The translations under genes were made by a program, and so were the position numbers. A stretch of 64,000 nt of DNA from Streptomyces sp. HM190. Its GTDB lineage: Bacteria > Actinomycetota > Actinomycetes > Streptomycetales > Streptomycetaceae. This document shows, piece by piece, positions 35,253-45,612 of the stretch. The notes below the pieces were generated by a model that ran no database searches, was not told the origin of the DNA, and was given only the letters and a program-made list of their open reading frames with translations. How positions within the stretch are numbered: the stretch's first letter is position 1; every line of letters begins with the position of its first letter. The stretch lies in NCBI RefSeq assembly GCF_009857135.1, contig NZ_CP047318.1:4216001-4280000 (forward strand), in the 5' to 3' direction.

Positions 35253-35603
35253 GTGCTCGATTTCTGGTCATCGAGTAGGCCCGCGTTGCAGCGCGGGTCG
35301 GGGAGGCACGCCCGTGCTGAGCGCGTCAACAAGGACGGGACCACCGAGGGCGGCTCCCTGATGGACGACATCGTCCGTGAGGCCGCCCGTCGGATGCTCG
35401 CCGCGGCCCAAGAAGCCGAAGTCAACCAGTACATAGTCGAGTTGGTGGGCGAGCGGGACGAGGTCGGTCGTCGTCCGGTGGTCCGCAACGGCCACCACCG
35501 GGAGCGGACGGTGACCACCGCCGCCGGGCCGATTGCGGTGAAGGCACCGCGGGTGAAAGACAAGCGGGTCGATGGCGAGACGGGCGAGCACAGGAGCACG
35601 TGA
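35253..35603 (+). pseudogene. IS256-family transposase, N-terminal fragment
   Basis: From 35361 the frame reads MDDIVREAARRMLAAAQEAEVNQYI, then VVRNGHHRERTVTTAAGPIAVKAPRVKDKRVD, a typical N-terminal part of IS256/mutator-type transposases. It stops after about 115 codons (full length about 400), so the DDE catalytic core is missing. The real start may lie near 35325. No terminal inverted repeats are found. Confidence 0.75.
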
Positions 35604-35852
35604 TCGACCTGATAGAGATGAGGCCCGACCGTAAACGTTCTTGGTTGGGCTCATCCCCGTTCCTCCGCACGACAGAAGTCAGCTCTGGGCGCCGAACGCT
35701 GCGTCAGGCCGTAAAATCTCCTTGGAGCTGCGCTCAGCTCGGCGCTGCCGAGTCTCGCACTGTCCCTCTCCGCGGCCGTCATCTGCAAGGTCCTGGCATC
35801 GAAGTTGAACAACGACGACCAGACCATGGAGACGAACGACGAGGAGAACCGT

Positions 35853-35960
35853 ATGGCTGATGAACCGAAGTCAAGCAGGATGAAGCAGTGGGCGAGCGCC
35901 CTTTGTGACGTACTGGGAGACCTTGCAGTCGGCTTCGCGGGCGGGGCAGTGTCGAGCTGA
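35853..35960 (+). CDS. Very short peptide gene in the insertion
   Basis: 35 residues from an ATG with GAGGAG 6 bases upstream: charged head (ADEPKSSRMK), then QWASALCDVLGDLAVGFAGGAVSS with one Cys and a Gly-rich hydrophobic end. An earlier ATG at 35826 lacks a ribosome site. Could be a toxin-like or leader peptide, or chance. Around it (35604-35852 and 35961-36174) nothing is recognised. Confidence 0.35.
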   Translation: MADEPKSSRMKQWASALCDVLGDLAVGFAGGAVSS

Positions 35961-36174
35961 GCGCAGCTCCTCTGACGTACAGCAGCGAAGTACAGCAACC
36001 ACAGGAACCGACCTCACCCAATAACGTCCCTTCAGGGCCGTAGGGCAGCCGGTACGACCGTTCGCGACCGGTCCCCAGAGAGCTAACGATCAGAAGGTGC
36101 ACGTGCCCCATCCGCACCCGATCCAGTGGGAAGCCACGGGGAACCACGATGCCGAGCGGAAACCGCGCACGACG

Positions 36175-36208
36175 ACGGCCCCTGACCAATTACCTGGTCA
36201 GGGGCCGT
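36175..36208 (-). terminator. Terminator of the intact tRNA-Ser gene
   Basis: A perfect 14-bp stem (ACGGCCCCTGACCA with its complement) and 6-base loop followed by T residues, 10 bases from the tRNA 3' end. Confidence 0.85.
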
Positions 36209-36217
36209 TTCACCTGG

Positions 36218-36302
36218 CGGTGGGTGTGGGATTTGAACCCACGGTGACTTGCGCCACGACGGTTTTCAAGACCGTTCCCTTAGGCCGCTCGGGCAACCCA
36301 CC
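36218..36302 (-). tRNA. tRNA-Ser (anticodon TGA)
   Basis: 85-base class II tRNA: acceptor GGTGGGT/ACCCACC, D-arm with GCCCGAGCGGCC, anticodon loop CTTGAAA (TGA), long variable arm, T-loop TTCAAAT and discriminator G. It is the attachment target of the remnant element to its left. Confidence 0.95.
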
Positions 36303-36499
36303 CGCGCCCCGGCCCACCAGGGGCGGAGCGGGTACAGCGTACCGGCCCTGCGCGGTGCGCGGGGGCCGTGGGCCGTGCCACGGGCCCTTCGGCGGGGGAC
36401 GGGTCACGCACCAGCCCGGGGGTGGGCCGGTGCGTGGAGCCCGGCGTGTCCGTCGGACGGCTGGAGCACGTGCGTGTCAGCCGGCCGGCGCGCGCCCCG

Positions 36500-38380
<1,881 letters not shown>

Positions 38381-38635
38381 AGCTTCTCTCCTCGATCCAC
38401 GGCTGTCACCTGTCAGCGGTCGGCTCGTCTTGGTCGCACGGCGGGGTCGCGCGCGAGTTTGTATGCGGTCAGCTTTTCCCACGAGCCGTCAGGGCACCAT
38501 AAGTGGTGCCTGTGGGTCCGGGAGCAACCTTTATATAGGATCTATCGGGCTTACGGCGCGTATCACCCTTGATGCGGTAGCCGTACGACGCCACCGTCAC
38601 GACGCGTACCCCCTTCACGGTGGCACCATGACGCG

Positions 38636-39445
38636 GTGACCCACGCACGACAGCTCCCGATCCAGGTCGTCGCCCACCGAGGAGCCTCCGAGGAGGCCCC
38701 CGAGCACACCCTGGCCGCGTACAAGAAAGCGATCGAGGACGGTGCGGACGCCCTCGAGTGCGATGTCCGGCTGACCGCGGACGGCCATCTGGTCTGTGTC
38801 CACGACCGACGCGTCAACCGTACGTCGAACGGCCGCGGCGCGGTGTCCGCCCTGGAGCTCGCCGATCTGGCCGCCCTGGACTTCGGCTCCTGGAAGAACG
38901 GCGACGAGGCACCCGACTGGGAGATCGCCCCCGAGGAACGGGCCGACACCTCCGTCCTCACCCTGGAACGGCTGCTCGAACTCGTGGCCGACGCGGGGCG
39001 CCGCGTGGAACTGGCCATCGAGACCAAGCACCCCACGCGCTGGGCGGGGCAGGTCGAGGAGCGGCTGCTGGTGCTGCTGAAGCGGTTCGGGCTGGACACG
39101 CCGGTGTCGGCGGCCGAGTCGCCGGTACGGATCATGAGCTTCTCGGCGCGCTCGCTGCACCGTGTGCGGGCAGCCTCCCCGACGCTGCCGGCGGTCTACC
39201 TGATGCAGTTCGTCTCGCCCCGGCTGCGCGACGGACGCCTGCCGGCCGGTGTCCGGATCGCGGGCCCCTCCATCCGGATCGTGCGCAACCACCCCGCGTA
39301 CATCGAGCGCCTGAAGAAGGCCGGCCACCAGGTCCACGTATGGACGGTGAACGAACCCGAGGACGTCGACCTCTGCGTCGGCCTCGGCGTCGACGCGATC
39401 ATCACCAACCGCCCCCGCGCGGTCCTCGACCAGCTCCACCGCTGA
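38636..39445 (+). CDS. Glycerophosphodiester phosphodiesterase
   Basis: 269 residues with a full GDPD TIM barrel: the catalytic H-R-G-A and E-H-T-L at the start, metal ligands in LECDVRLTADGHLVCVHD, and the end motif VHVWTVNEPEDVDLCVGLGVDAIITNRP. It cleaves glycerophosphodiesters to glycerol-3-phosphate and an alcohol. No signal peptide, so cytoplasmic. The start is a GTG; an ATG 7 bases earlier is out of frame and stops at once. Confidence 0.94.
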   Translation: MTHARQLPIQVVAHRGASEEAPEHTLAAYKKAIEDGADALECDVRLTADGHLVCVHDRRVNRTSNGRGAVSALELADLAALDFGSWKNGDEAPDWEIAPEERADTSVLTLERLLELVADAGRRVELAIETKHPTRWAGQVEERLLVLLKRFGLDTPVSAAESPVRIMSFSARSLHRVRAASPTLPAVYLMQFVSPRLRDGRLPAGVRIAGPSIRIVRNHPAYIERLKKAGHQVHVWTVNEPEDVDLCVGLGVDAIITNRPRAVLDQLHR

Positions 39446-39854
39446 CCCTCACCCACCACCGGCCCCGACCCCTCACCGCGCACACGCCGCCGATCCCTCG
39501 ACGCACGCACTTCGCCGATCCCTCGGCACACACGCTCCGCCGCCTCCCTCCACGCGCCGCTCCGCCTCCGGTCCGAATACGCGCATGTTCACTCTTGGCC
39601 ATGCCACTGGCCCCCTCCGCAGCCCCGCAGGCGGTTTCGCGGAGGTAAGAATTCCGCCAGAACGGCGTATCTGTGTGCGCGGACAAGTCCGTACATTGAG
39701 GCCGAAATTCAGCCAGCTCCTCACAGGGAGTGCACCGGCGCGTTCGGAAAGTATTCGATCGTTGTGAGTGCGTCAGAGCACAGGTGTTGGCCGGTTTCCA
39801 GTCCAGTCCCATGGGGCATTCACACCGTGGCGTGGGGCGAAGGAGGTCTCGGGG
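39446..39854. other. Intergenic region upstream of the RsbW-like gene
   Basis: No clear gene. The part 39640-39760 is AT-richer and probably contains the promoter (TATTCG near 39752). The frame of the next gene stays open from a GTG at 39768, so the protein could be 29 residues longer. Confidence 0.45.
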
Positions 39855-40397
39855 GTGGCGTTGGTGGTGGCACAGGAGGTGCCCACGTCGTCGAGCATGG
39901 CCGTACCCCATGGCCCTGCGGGCGTGGGGCAGGCGAGGCACCGGTTGCGTGATCAGTTGCGCGAGGGCGGTGTGGCGGAATCGGTCATCGACGACGCCCT
40001 GCTGATCCTTTCCGAACTACTGAGCAATGCCTGCAAACACGGCAGGCCCCTCAACGACGCGCTGGCCGGCGACGGCGACGTGCGCTGCGCATGGCGCATG
40101 GACCCCTCGGGGCGGCTCACCCTGGAGGTCACGGACGGCGGTGGTCCGACCCGCCCGGTTCCGTCCACGCCCTCGGTCACCGCACACGGCGGCCGCGGGC
40201 TGAACATCGTGACGGCACTGGCCGACGACTGGGGCGTACGGGACGACGCCCGGGGCGAGGTCACGGTGTGGGTCGTCGTCCAGGACGACGTGCGGCACAC
40301 CCACCGCCGGGACGACTTCGCCACGCGCGTCACGGCCCCGTCGGTCTCGTCCCTCCCCGACCTGGACTTCGCGGACCCGTTCGAGGACATCGACTGA
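39855..40397 (+). CDS. RsbW-like ATP-binding protein (anti-sigma/serine kinase type HATPase)
   Basis: 180 residues from the GTG at 39855, which has AAGGAGG 8 bases upstream; an alternative in-frame GTG at 39768 lacks one. The GHKL ATPase fold shows LILSELLSNACKHGRP (N box), EVTDGGGPT (G1) and AHGGRGLNIVTALADDWGV (G2). Such proteins are small serine kinases that hold sigma factors or anti-anti-sigma factors. No sigma gene adjoins. The C-terminal 40 residues are acidic and unique. Confidence 0.85.
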   Translation: MALVVAQEVPTSSSMAVPHGPAGVGQARHRLRDQLREGGVAESVIDDALLILSELLSNACKHGRPLNDALAGDGDVRCAWRMDPSGRLTLEVTDGGGPTRPVPSTPSVTAHGGRGLNIVTALADDWGVRDDARGEVTVWVVVQDDVRHTHRRDDFATRVTAPSVSSLPDLDFADPFEDID

Positions 40398-40600
40398 CAC
40401 TTCCCGGACTCGACCCCATCCGCCCCGCCCGTCCCACCCGCCCCGCCCGTCCCGTCCGTCCTCCGCCCCTCACCCCCTTCCTCCGGCCGTCACCTCCCGC
40501 AGTGGTCCGTCCTTCCCGCGGACGCCCCTTCTCGCGGCAGTAGGGCGGGCCACCAGCGAACAACCTGGCCTGAATCACCGGTTCAGGGACGTCTCGGTGC

Positions 40601-40609
40601 GTTGTCCAC
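40601..40609 (+). promoter_or_regulatory. Solitary DnaA box
   Basis: TTGTCCACA, the exact Streptomyces DnaA-box consensus, 77 bases before the start of the SEC-C/DUF5926 gene. It could be chance, a titration site or a point of DnaA regulation. Confidence 0.6.
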
Positions 40610-40685
40610 AGGGTCCCGTCGGCCGCCGTACGAGCGGCTAGGCTCGCGCCAGTACGAGACGAGCCGTGATCGGGAGACACCCACG

Positions 40686-41675
40686 ATGGCCAAGAAGCGA
40701 CCTCACACGAAGGCCAAGCGCCCGCAGGGCACCGGCGCAGTCGGCACCGCAGGCGCCGATGGGCAGGTCCCCGTCGTCGGTGCCCGCGAGCCCTGCCCCT
40801 GCGGCAGCGGCCGCCGCTACAAGGCCTGTCACGGCCGGGCCGCCGCGCAGGCCGTGACCGAGCTGGTGCAGCGCCCGTTCGAGGGCCTGCCCGGCGAGTG
40901 CGACTGGGTGGCGCTGCGCGAGCTGGTCCCCGCCGCGACCGTCGAGCTGAAGCTGCGCGAGGCGCTCCCCGAGGGCGTCCCGTCGGTCACGCTCGCCACC
41001 GTCCTGCCGATGGCGTGGCCCGCGCTGCGTCGCGACGACGGCTCGGTGCTGATCGGCCTGCAGAACGACACGGCGTCGGGCGACATCAGCCGCGACCTCG
41101 CCGACACCCTCCAGCGCGCCCTGGTCGCCGAGCCGGGCACCCCCGTCCAGGGCCGGCGTGCCCCGGCCGACGGGCCGCGGCTGCAGGACCTGCTCGACCT
41201 CGAAGGTGAGTTCGAGCCAGTTGTGCACACGGGCTTCGAGTTCTGGGTCCCCGACACGGACAACGCCACCCCGGAGGTCACCGCCTCCCTGGAGCGGGCC
41301 AACTCCGCGGCGATCCCGACCGTGAAGCTCTCCGGCGTCGACGCGGCCTACTGGTGCGAGACCCCCGACAAGAACCATCTGCGCTGGGTCATGCCGCACC
41401 CGGAGGAGCGTCTTCTGGACGCTCTGGCGCGGTTGCACGCGGCGGGCGCCTCCAGCCTCGGTGAGGGCACCCGTCTGGTGGGCTCCTTCCGTGCTCACGG
41501 GCTCACGGTGCCCGTGTGGGACCTCCCCAGCGGGGTCGGCGCGGACGACATCGAGAAGCCGGCCGCGGAGTTCGCCGAGCGGCTCGCCGCGGCCCTGGCG
41601 GAGGAGTCCCCGCTCACCCCGGACGAGCGCCGGGCCCGCGGCGGACTCACCAACCGGCAGGTCACGCTCAGCTGA
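40686..41675 (+). CDS. DUF5926 family protein with SEC-C motif
   Basis: 329 residues. After a Lys-rich leader (MAKKRPHTKAKRPQG) comes the zinc-binding SEC-C motif EPCPCGSGRRYKACHG. The remaining 270 residues are the DUF5926 domain (TLATVLPMAWPALRRDDGSVLIGLQ, then EYWCETPDKNHLRWV-like segment near the middle). SEC-C motifs bind ribosomes or SecB-type partners. The protein family is actinobacterial and of unknown role. Single-gene unit ended by the hairpin at 41829. Confidence 0.85.
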   Translation: MAKKRPHTKAKRPQGTGAVGTAGADGQVPVVGAREPCPCGSGRRYKACHGRAAAQAVTELVQRPFEGLPGECDWVALRELVPAATVELKLREALPEGVPSVTLATVLPMAWPALRRDDGSVLIGLQNDTASGDISRDLADTLQRALVAEPGTPVQGRRAPADGPRLQDLLDLEGEFEPVVHTGFEFWVPDTDNATPEVTASLERANSAAIPTVKLSGVDAAYWCETPDKNHLRWVMPHPEERLLDALARLHAAGASSLGEGTRLVGSFRAHGLTVPVWDLPSGVGADDIEKPAAEFAERLAAALAEESPLTPDERRARGGLTNRQVTLS

Positions 41676-41828
41676 CGCGGGAAGCGCCGGCCGGTCGTCC
41701 ACCGGTCGGCGCTGACCCTGCGTTCGTGGTGACTCCTGTCACAACTCCCCTACGTGACAAGCAAATTCGTGTCCGAATAGCCGAGATGGAATTTGCGAAG
41801 CGCCGATCTCTTGTTACGGTTCCATCAG

Positions 41829-41866
41829 CCCGGTTGCTGGTGCATCCCCCGTCGCCAGCAACCGGG
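41829..41866. terminator. Bidirectional hairpin, possibly ending a very short RNA
   Basis: Perfect 12-bp arms CCCGGTTGCTGG and CCAGCAACCGGG with a 14-base loop, followed by TCCTTTC. It lies between the convergent SEC-C and 41921-42724 genes. A promoter-like pair TTGCGA (41793) and TACGGT (41815) with a 16-base spacer points straight into it, so an RNA of about 45-50 bases may be made. Confidence 0.6.
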
Positions 41867-41920
41867 TCCTTTCATGTCCGGGCCCGCGGGCGGCCGCACC
41901 TTACGGATGCGTCGCCGCCG

Positions 41921-42724
41921 TCAACGCCTCTGAGCGCGGCCGGAGTTGCTTCCGGAACGCAGCATCAGCGGCCCGCTGCCGTCGGATGCGGCGAACTCCG
42001 TCACGGCCGTGTACGCGCCCGGCTCGCCCTGAGTGCGCTCCCTCGGTGTCTCACACACCCCTGGTTCGTCCTGCGCGCCCACGGCGCAGTGCATGCGCAC
42101 ACTGCGTCCGCCGGGCCCCATCATGCTGAGGACGGAACTCAGCTCACGTCCGGTCGCGTTGCGGTAGTACGTTCGCGCCCAGGTCTCCGCCCCCTGGGTG
42201 AGGACGCAGGTCTGGGCCTCGATGCCGTCGGGTGAGGTGAGTTCGGGGCCGCAGCGGGCGGCGGTGGCGAGCCCGAGGCCGAGCAGGGGGTGCGAACGCG
42301 ACGACTCCGCGTCCCCGCGGCCGTCGGGCGCCTTGGCGTCGGATCCGCCACCGGGCCCGGCCGCCGGCCTCCCGGAGTCCGCGCCCTCGGAGTCCCCGCC
42401 CCCCGCACGTCCGGCGGCCTCGGCGGCGGTGTCGGTATCGGCCCTTCCGGCGGCCTCGGCGGAGAGCCGCTCCGCACCCGTGCCGTCGAGCTGTCCGGTC
42501 GCCCGCCGGGCGGTGCCGCCGGCGTCGACCAGGGTCCCCGCCGACGCGACCAGCGGCAGGGCGAGGGTGCACGCCACGGCGACCGTCAGCCCGAGGAGCC
42601 GGAGCCCGCGCGCGTCCGGACCGCCGCGCGCCGCTGCGGTCGCTCGGTGGGTCCGGGATGCGGGCGCGGCACTGTGCCGGCCGCGCGGCGACGGGGCGCC
42701 GTGGCCCCCGGGAAGACGCTGCAT
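41921..42724 (-). CDS. Hypothetical membrane-anchored or secreted protein
   Basis: 267 residues. A positively charged leader then a hydrophobic segment (LRLLGLTVAVACTLALPLVASAGTLVDAG) act as signal or anchor. A low-complexity Ala/Gly/Asp linker leads to a small conserved domain (about 160-250) with LATAARCGPELTSPDGIEAQTCVL and RMHCAVGAQDEPGVCETP, four Cys likely in two disulphides. It follows the Prim-Pol-like gene by 54 bases on the same strand and may be co-transcribed. Confidence 0.75.
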   Translation of the reverse strand: MQRLPGGHGAPSPRGRHSAAPASRTHRATAAARGGPDARGLRLLGLTVAVACTLALPLVASAGTLVDAGGTARRATGQLDGTGAERLSAEAAGRADTDTAAEAAGRAGGGDSEGADSGRPAAGPGGGSDAKAPDGRGDAESSRSHPLLGLGLATAARCGPELTSPDGIEAQTCVLTQGAETWARTYYRNATGRELSSVLSMMGPGGRSVRMHCAVGAQDEPGVCETPRERTQGEPGAYTAVTEFAASDGSGPLMLRSGSNSGRAQRR

Positions 42725-42778
42725 GAGCGGAAGATAACGACCCACCCGGGCGCCCTGCCGAGCGCGCGCCGGGCGGGC

Positions 42779-43444
42779 TCAGAAGTCGGGGGCGCTCACA
42801 CCCGTACGAGTGAGGGCGTCGACCACCGCGTCCACGACGGCCTCGACGTCGGGCACCCAGGGGGCGGCGGAGCCGGGCAGCGGCGCACGCTCCCAGCGGA
42901 TCCCGCCGTGGCCCGTCTCGGACGGCGGCAGCGCGATGTAGCCGCCCTCGCCGTGGAAGCGGAGCGAGCCGGGGACGAAGTCCTTGGCGTAGAGCAGTTC
43001 GCCGAGCTGCTCCATCGAGTACGGGGCGACCAGGATCGACCAGCGGTGCGGGGCGGCGACGACCGGGCCGAGGCGCATGCCGCCGCGGTCCAGCGCGGCG
43101 AGGGCCCGTGCGGCGGCGAGGGCCGGCAGGCTGACCGCGCACGGCGCCCTGCCCCCGGTGGCCAGGACGATGGGTGCCGTGGGCCGGTTGGTCCACCACC
43201 AGCGGACCATGCGCTCGTCGGTGGTGGCGGCGAGCAGACCGGGATCGAACGGGTGAGCGCCGGGCACCACGCACTCCGGGTCCGGGCAGGCGCACCGGGC
43301 GCGCCCCTGCGGGTCCGGCGCCACGCCCGGGAGTACGGGCCACTGCCATTCCCTCGCGAACGTCAGGGCCTGCTCGAGCAGCTCGGGCCTCCCGCCGTTG
43401 CGCTTGGACAGGAGCCTGCGTCGCCTTCCGGGGATCTCGCGCAT
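42779..43444 (-). CDS. Prim-Pol-like protein with degenerate active site
   Basis: 221 residues. The start is typical of the bifunctional primase/polymerase family (EQALTFAREWQWPVLPGVA, then CACPDPECVVPGAHPFDPG and WWTNRPTAPIVLATGG). The catalytic D-x-D segment is replaced by CAVSLPALAAARAL and the G-G-R-H motif by APHRWSILVAP. It is therefore probably inactive as a primase and may bind nucleic acid or a partner. The ATG has AAGGA upstream. It is divergent from the PP2C gene; this pair is conserved in Streptomyces as far as I recall. Confidence 0.75.
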   Translation of the reverse strand: MREIPGRRRRLLSKRNGGRPELLEQALTFAREWQWPVLPGVAPDPQGRARCACPDPECVVPGAHPFDPGLLAATTDERMVRWWWTNRPTAPIVLATGGRAPCAVSLPALAAARALAALDRGGMRLGPVVAAPHRWSILVAPYSMEQLGELLYAKDFVPGSLRFHGEGGYIALPPSETGHGGIRWERAPLPGSAAPWVPDVEAVVDAVVDALTRTGVSAPDF

Positions 43445-43956
43445 GAGCGCTCGTCCTTTCCGTTGCACGCATGGCAACACCGTGGGGTCACTCACAACAT
43501 GTGTCGTTCACTTCACTGTGCGTACCTGCTGGCGCGTCACACCCCTGTCGCGGACAAGGGGAACCCCTGGGGGCCTGGCTCGGCTACGTCCGCGTCCAAC
43601 GCTTGCGCTGACTTGCGTCTGTCCAAAGCATGGCGTGGCGTGGGGGTGGCGACGCCTGGCGTTTTGCCGTCCGGCGTGTGCTCGCCACCTCCGCCACGGG
43701 AGGATGGGGCTCGGTCGTCGGTGGATAGGACGCCCGGTTCCGTCGCCAGGTTCCGGATGACTCACGCCACCCCTGGCCTTCACCGAGTACGTACCCATCA
43801 CGACCGCTGTGACGCTCTGTTGAACAAGGCCAGTCGACCTCAATACACCGTTCACCACAACACTTTTAAGCCAACTTTTCGTTTTTCAAAGGACTGGACA
43901 GTAACCCGGCCCAAGTCCAACAGGGCCACACGGACACCACATATCCCAGCAGGACA
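43445..43956. other. Long divergent intergenic region
   Basis: 512 bases with no gene. The stretch 43820-43900 is markedly AT-rich for this genome (ACTTTTAAGCC, TTTTTCAAAGG) and probably holds the phosphatase promoter. An AGGACA ribosome-like motif precedes the ATG at 43957. No known sigma-factor box was identified with confidence. Confidence 0.5.
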
Positions 43957-45480
43957 ATGCTGGACATCCCCTCACGAGTGCGTGTACATGTGGAGACACT
44001 GCTAGCGGTGCAGAATGACATGGGGGTTTGCGATGCTTTTGAGCAATACGCACCGGCCGGAAGGCCGGACACCATGAACGCCCCTCACCCTCCGAAAGTG
44101 GCCGGAATCGATTCAACGGTTCCCTCTCCCGCACACACTGTCGCACCCGCGCCTGCCGCCCCGGGCGCCCCGGCAGCCAATCCCGCCACAGGAGCGGTCA
44201 CGCCCCCCGGTGCCGTCCTCCAGGACCGGCTCGCCGGCTGGGTCTCGGACCTCACGACCCTGCACGAACTCACCGAACGCCTGGCCCGCACGGACACGCT
44301 CGACAGCGCCCTCCAGGAGGCCCTGAGCGCCGGAGCCGCCCTGGTCGGCGCCCAGCGCGGCCTCCTCGTCCTGGAACCGCGCGACGGACTCGGGCCCGAC
44401 ACGACCATCGGCCTCGGCCTCGGCCGCGCCGACCTCGGCCACATGGAGACCGTGCCGCGCAGCTCCCTGCCGTACGGCCGCATCCTCGACGGACTGCCCG
44501 GCGGTGACGGCGAGATCGCGCAACCCGACCTGTTCGCCGAGGACGGGCTCGACCCCCGTCACCGCGAGGTCGCCGCCCGGCTCGGATACGCCGCGAGCTA
44601 CGCGCTCCCCCTGTCCACCGACACCGCGGGCCGCCTCGGCGCCGTCGTCTGGCTGTACGACGAGCCCGCCGAACCGGCCGAGCGCCGGCGGCACCTCGTC
44701 GGGCTGTACGCGCGGTACGCCGCCGAGCACCTGGCGCGGCTCGTCGAGGTCGAGCGGACCCGCGTGTCCATGGCGACGATCGCCGAGGAACTGCTGCCCT
44801 CCCGGCTGCCCCGGGTCGCCGGCGTCCAGCTCGCCGCCCGGCACCGCACCGGACCGCGCGGCGGCGGCGACTGGTACGACGCCCTGCCGCTGCCCGACGC
44901 CGCGCTCGGCCTCGCGGTCGGCTCGGTGACGGGGGCCGGGCCCAGCGCGGTCGCCGCGATGGGCCGACTGCGGGCCTCCCTGCGCGCGTACGCCGTCATG
45001 GAGGGCGAGGACCCGGTCGCCGTCCTCTCCGACCTCGAACTGCTGCTCCGTCTCACCGAGCCCGCCCGCTCCGCGACGGCCCTCTTCGCCTACGTGGAGC
45101 CCGCGCTGCGCAAGCTGACGCTGGCCGGGGCCGGGCACAGCCCGCCGCTGGTGATCGGCGAGCGGCGCACCGAGTTCGTGGAGACGTCCCTGTCGGCGCC
45201 GCTCGGCATGCTCGCCTGCTGGGAGGCGCCCAGCGTCGAGCTGACCGCCCAACCAGGAGAAACCGTCCTGCTGTACACCGACGGCCTCCTCCAGCGCACC
45301 GGCGAGCCCGTCGACCGTGCCTTCGCCCGGCTCCACGCGGCCGCCGCCGGCGTCCCCCGCGCGGTCCGCGCCGACCCCGGCGCCCTCGCCGACCACGTCC
45401 TGCGGACCGTCCTGCCGGACGAGCTGGACACCACGGACGGCACCGAGGACGTGGTGCTGCTGGCGGCCCGCTTCGAGTAG
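43957..45480 (+). CDS. GAF-SpoIIE (PP2C-type) serine/threonine phosphatase with altered metal site
   Basis: 507 residues. After a leader of about 85 residues, a GAF domain (about 95-265, AGWVSDLTTLHELTERLARTDTL onwards) precedes an RsbU/SpoIIE phosphatase (about 285-505): GGGDWYDALPL, LYTDGLLQR and the final T-E-D-V-V-L-L. The usual G-D-V-x-G-x-G reads G-S-V-T-G-A-G, so one metal-binding Asp is missing. Family members dephosphorylate anti-anti-sigma proteins. With two RsbW-like genes nearby a partner-switch network is plausible, though no antagonist gene is seen. Confidence 0.9.
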   Translation: MLDIPSRVRVHVETLLAVQNDMGVCDAFEQYAPAGRPDTMNAPHPPKVAGIDSTVPSPAHTVAPAPAAPGAPAANPATGAVTPPGAVLQDRLAGWVSDLTTLHELTERLARTDTLDSALQEALSAGAALVGAQRGLLVLEPRDGLGPDTTIGLGLGRADLGHMETVPRSSLPYGRILDGLPGGDGEIAQPDLFAEDGLDPRHREVAARLGYAASYALPLSTDTAGRLGAVVWLYDEPAEPAERRRHLVGLYARYAAEHLARLVEVERTRVSMATIAEELLPSRLPRVAGVQLAARHRTGPRGGGDWYDALPLPDAALGLAVGSVTGAGPSAVAAMGRLRASLRAYAVMEGEDPVAVLSDLELLLRLTEPARSATALFAYVEPALRKLTLAGAGHSPPLVIGERRTEFVETSLSAPLGMLACWEAPSVELTAQPGETVLLYTDGLLQRTGEPVDRAFARLHAAAAGVPRAVRADPGALADHVLRTVLPDELDTTDGTEDVVLLAARFE

Positions 45481-45612
45481 CCGGCCCGGCCTCCACGGCT
45501 GCTTCCCGTGAGCCCCCGGTGACCGCGCGTGAGAGGTCCTGCGGGCCCCTGGGCCCCGCCCGTCGCGACCGTACGATGGGCGGGGTCCAGTGCCGTACCT
45601 AGGAGGATGACC

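Larger units (their letters stand above)
34331..36271. mobile_element. Remnant of a tRNA-Ser-targeted integrative element
   Basis: The 1.9-kb segment between the partial and the intact tRNA-Ser copies holds no core Streptomyces gene. It has one unknown protein gene, an IS256-type transposase fragment and a tiny ORF. No integrase or excisionase is left. A decayed island is the simplest reading; successive insertion scars are possible. The stretch 34384-34747 shows no gene. Confidence 0.6.
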
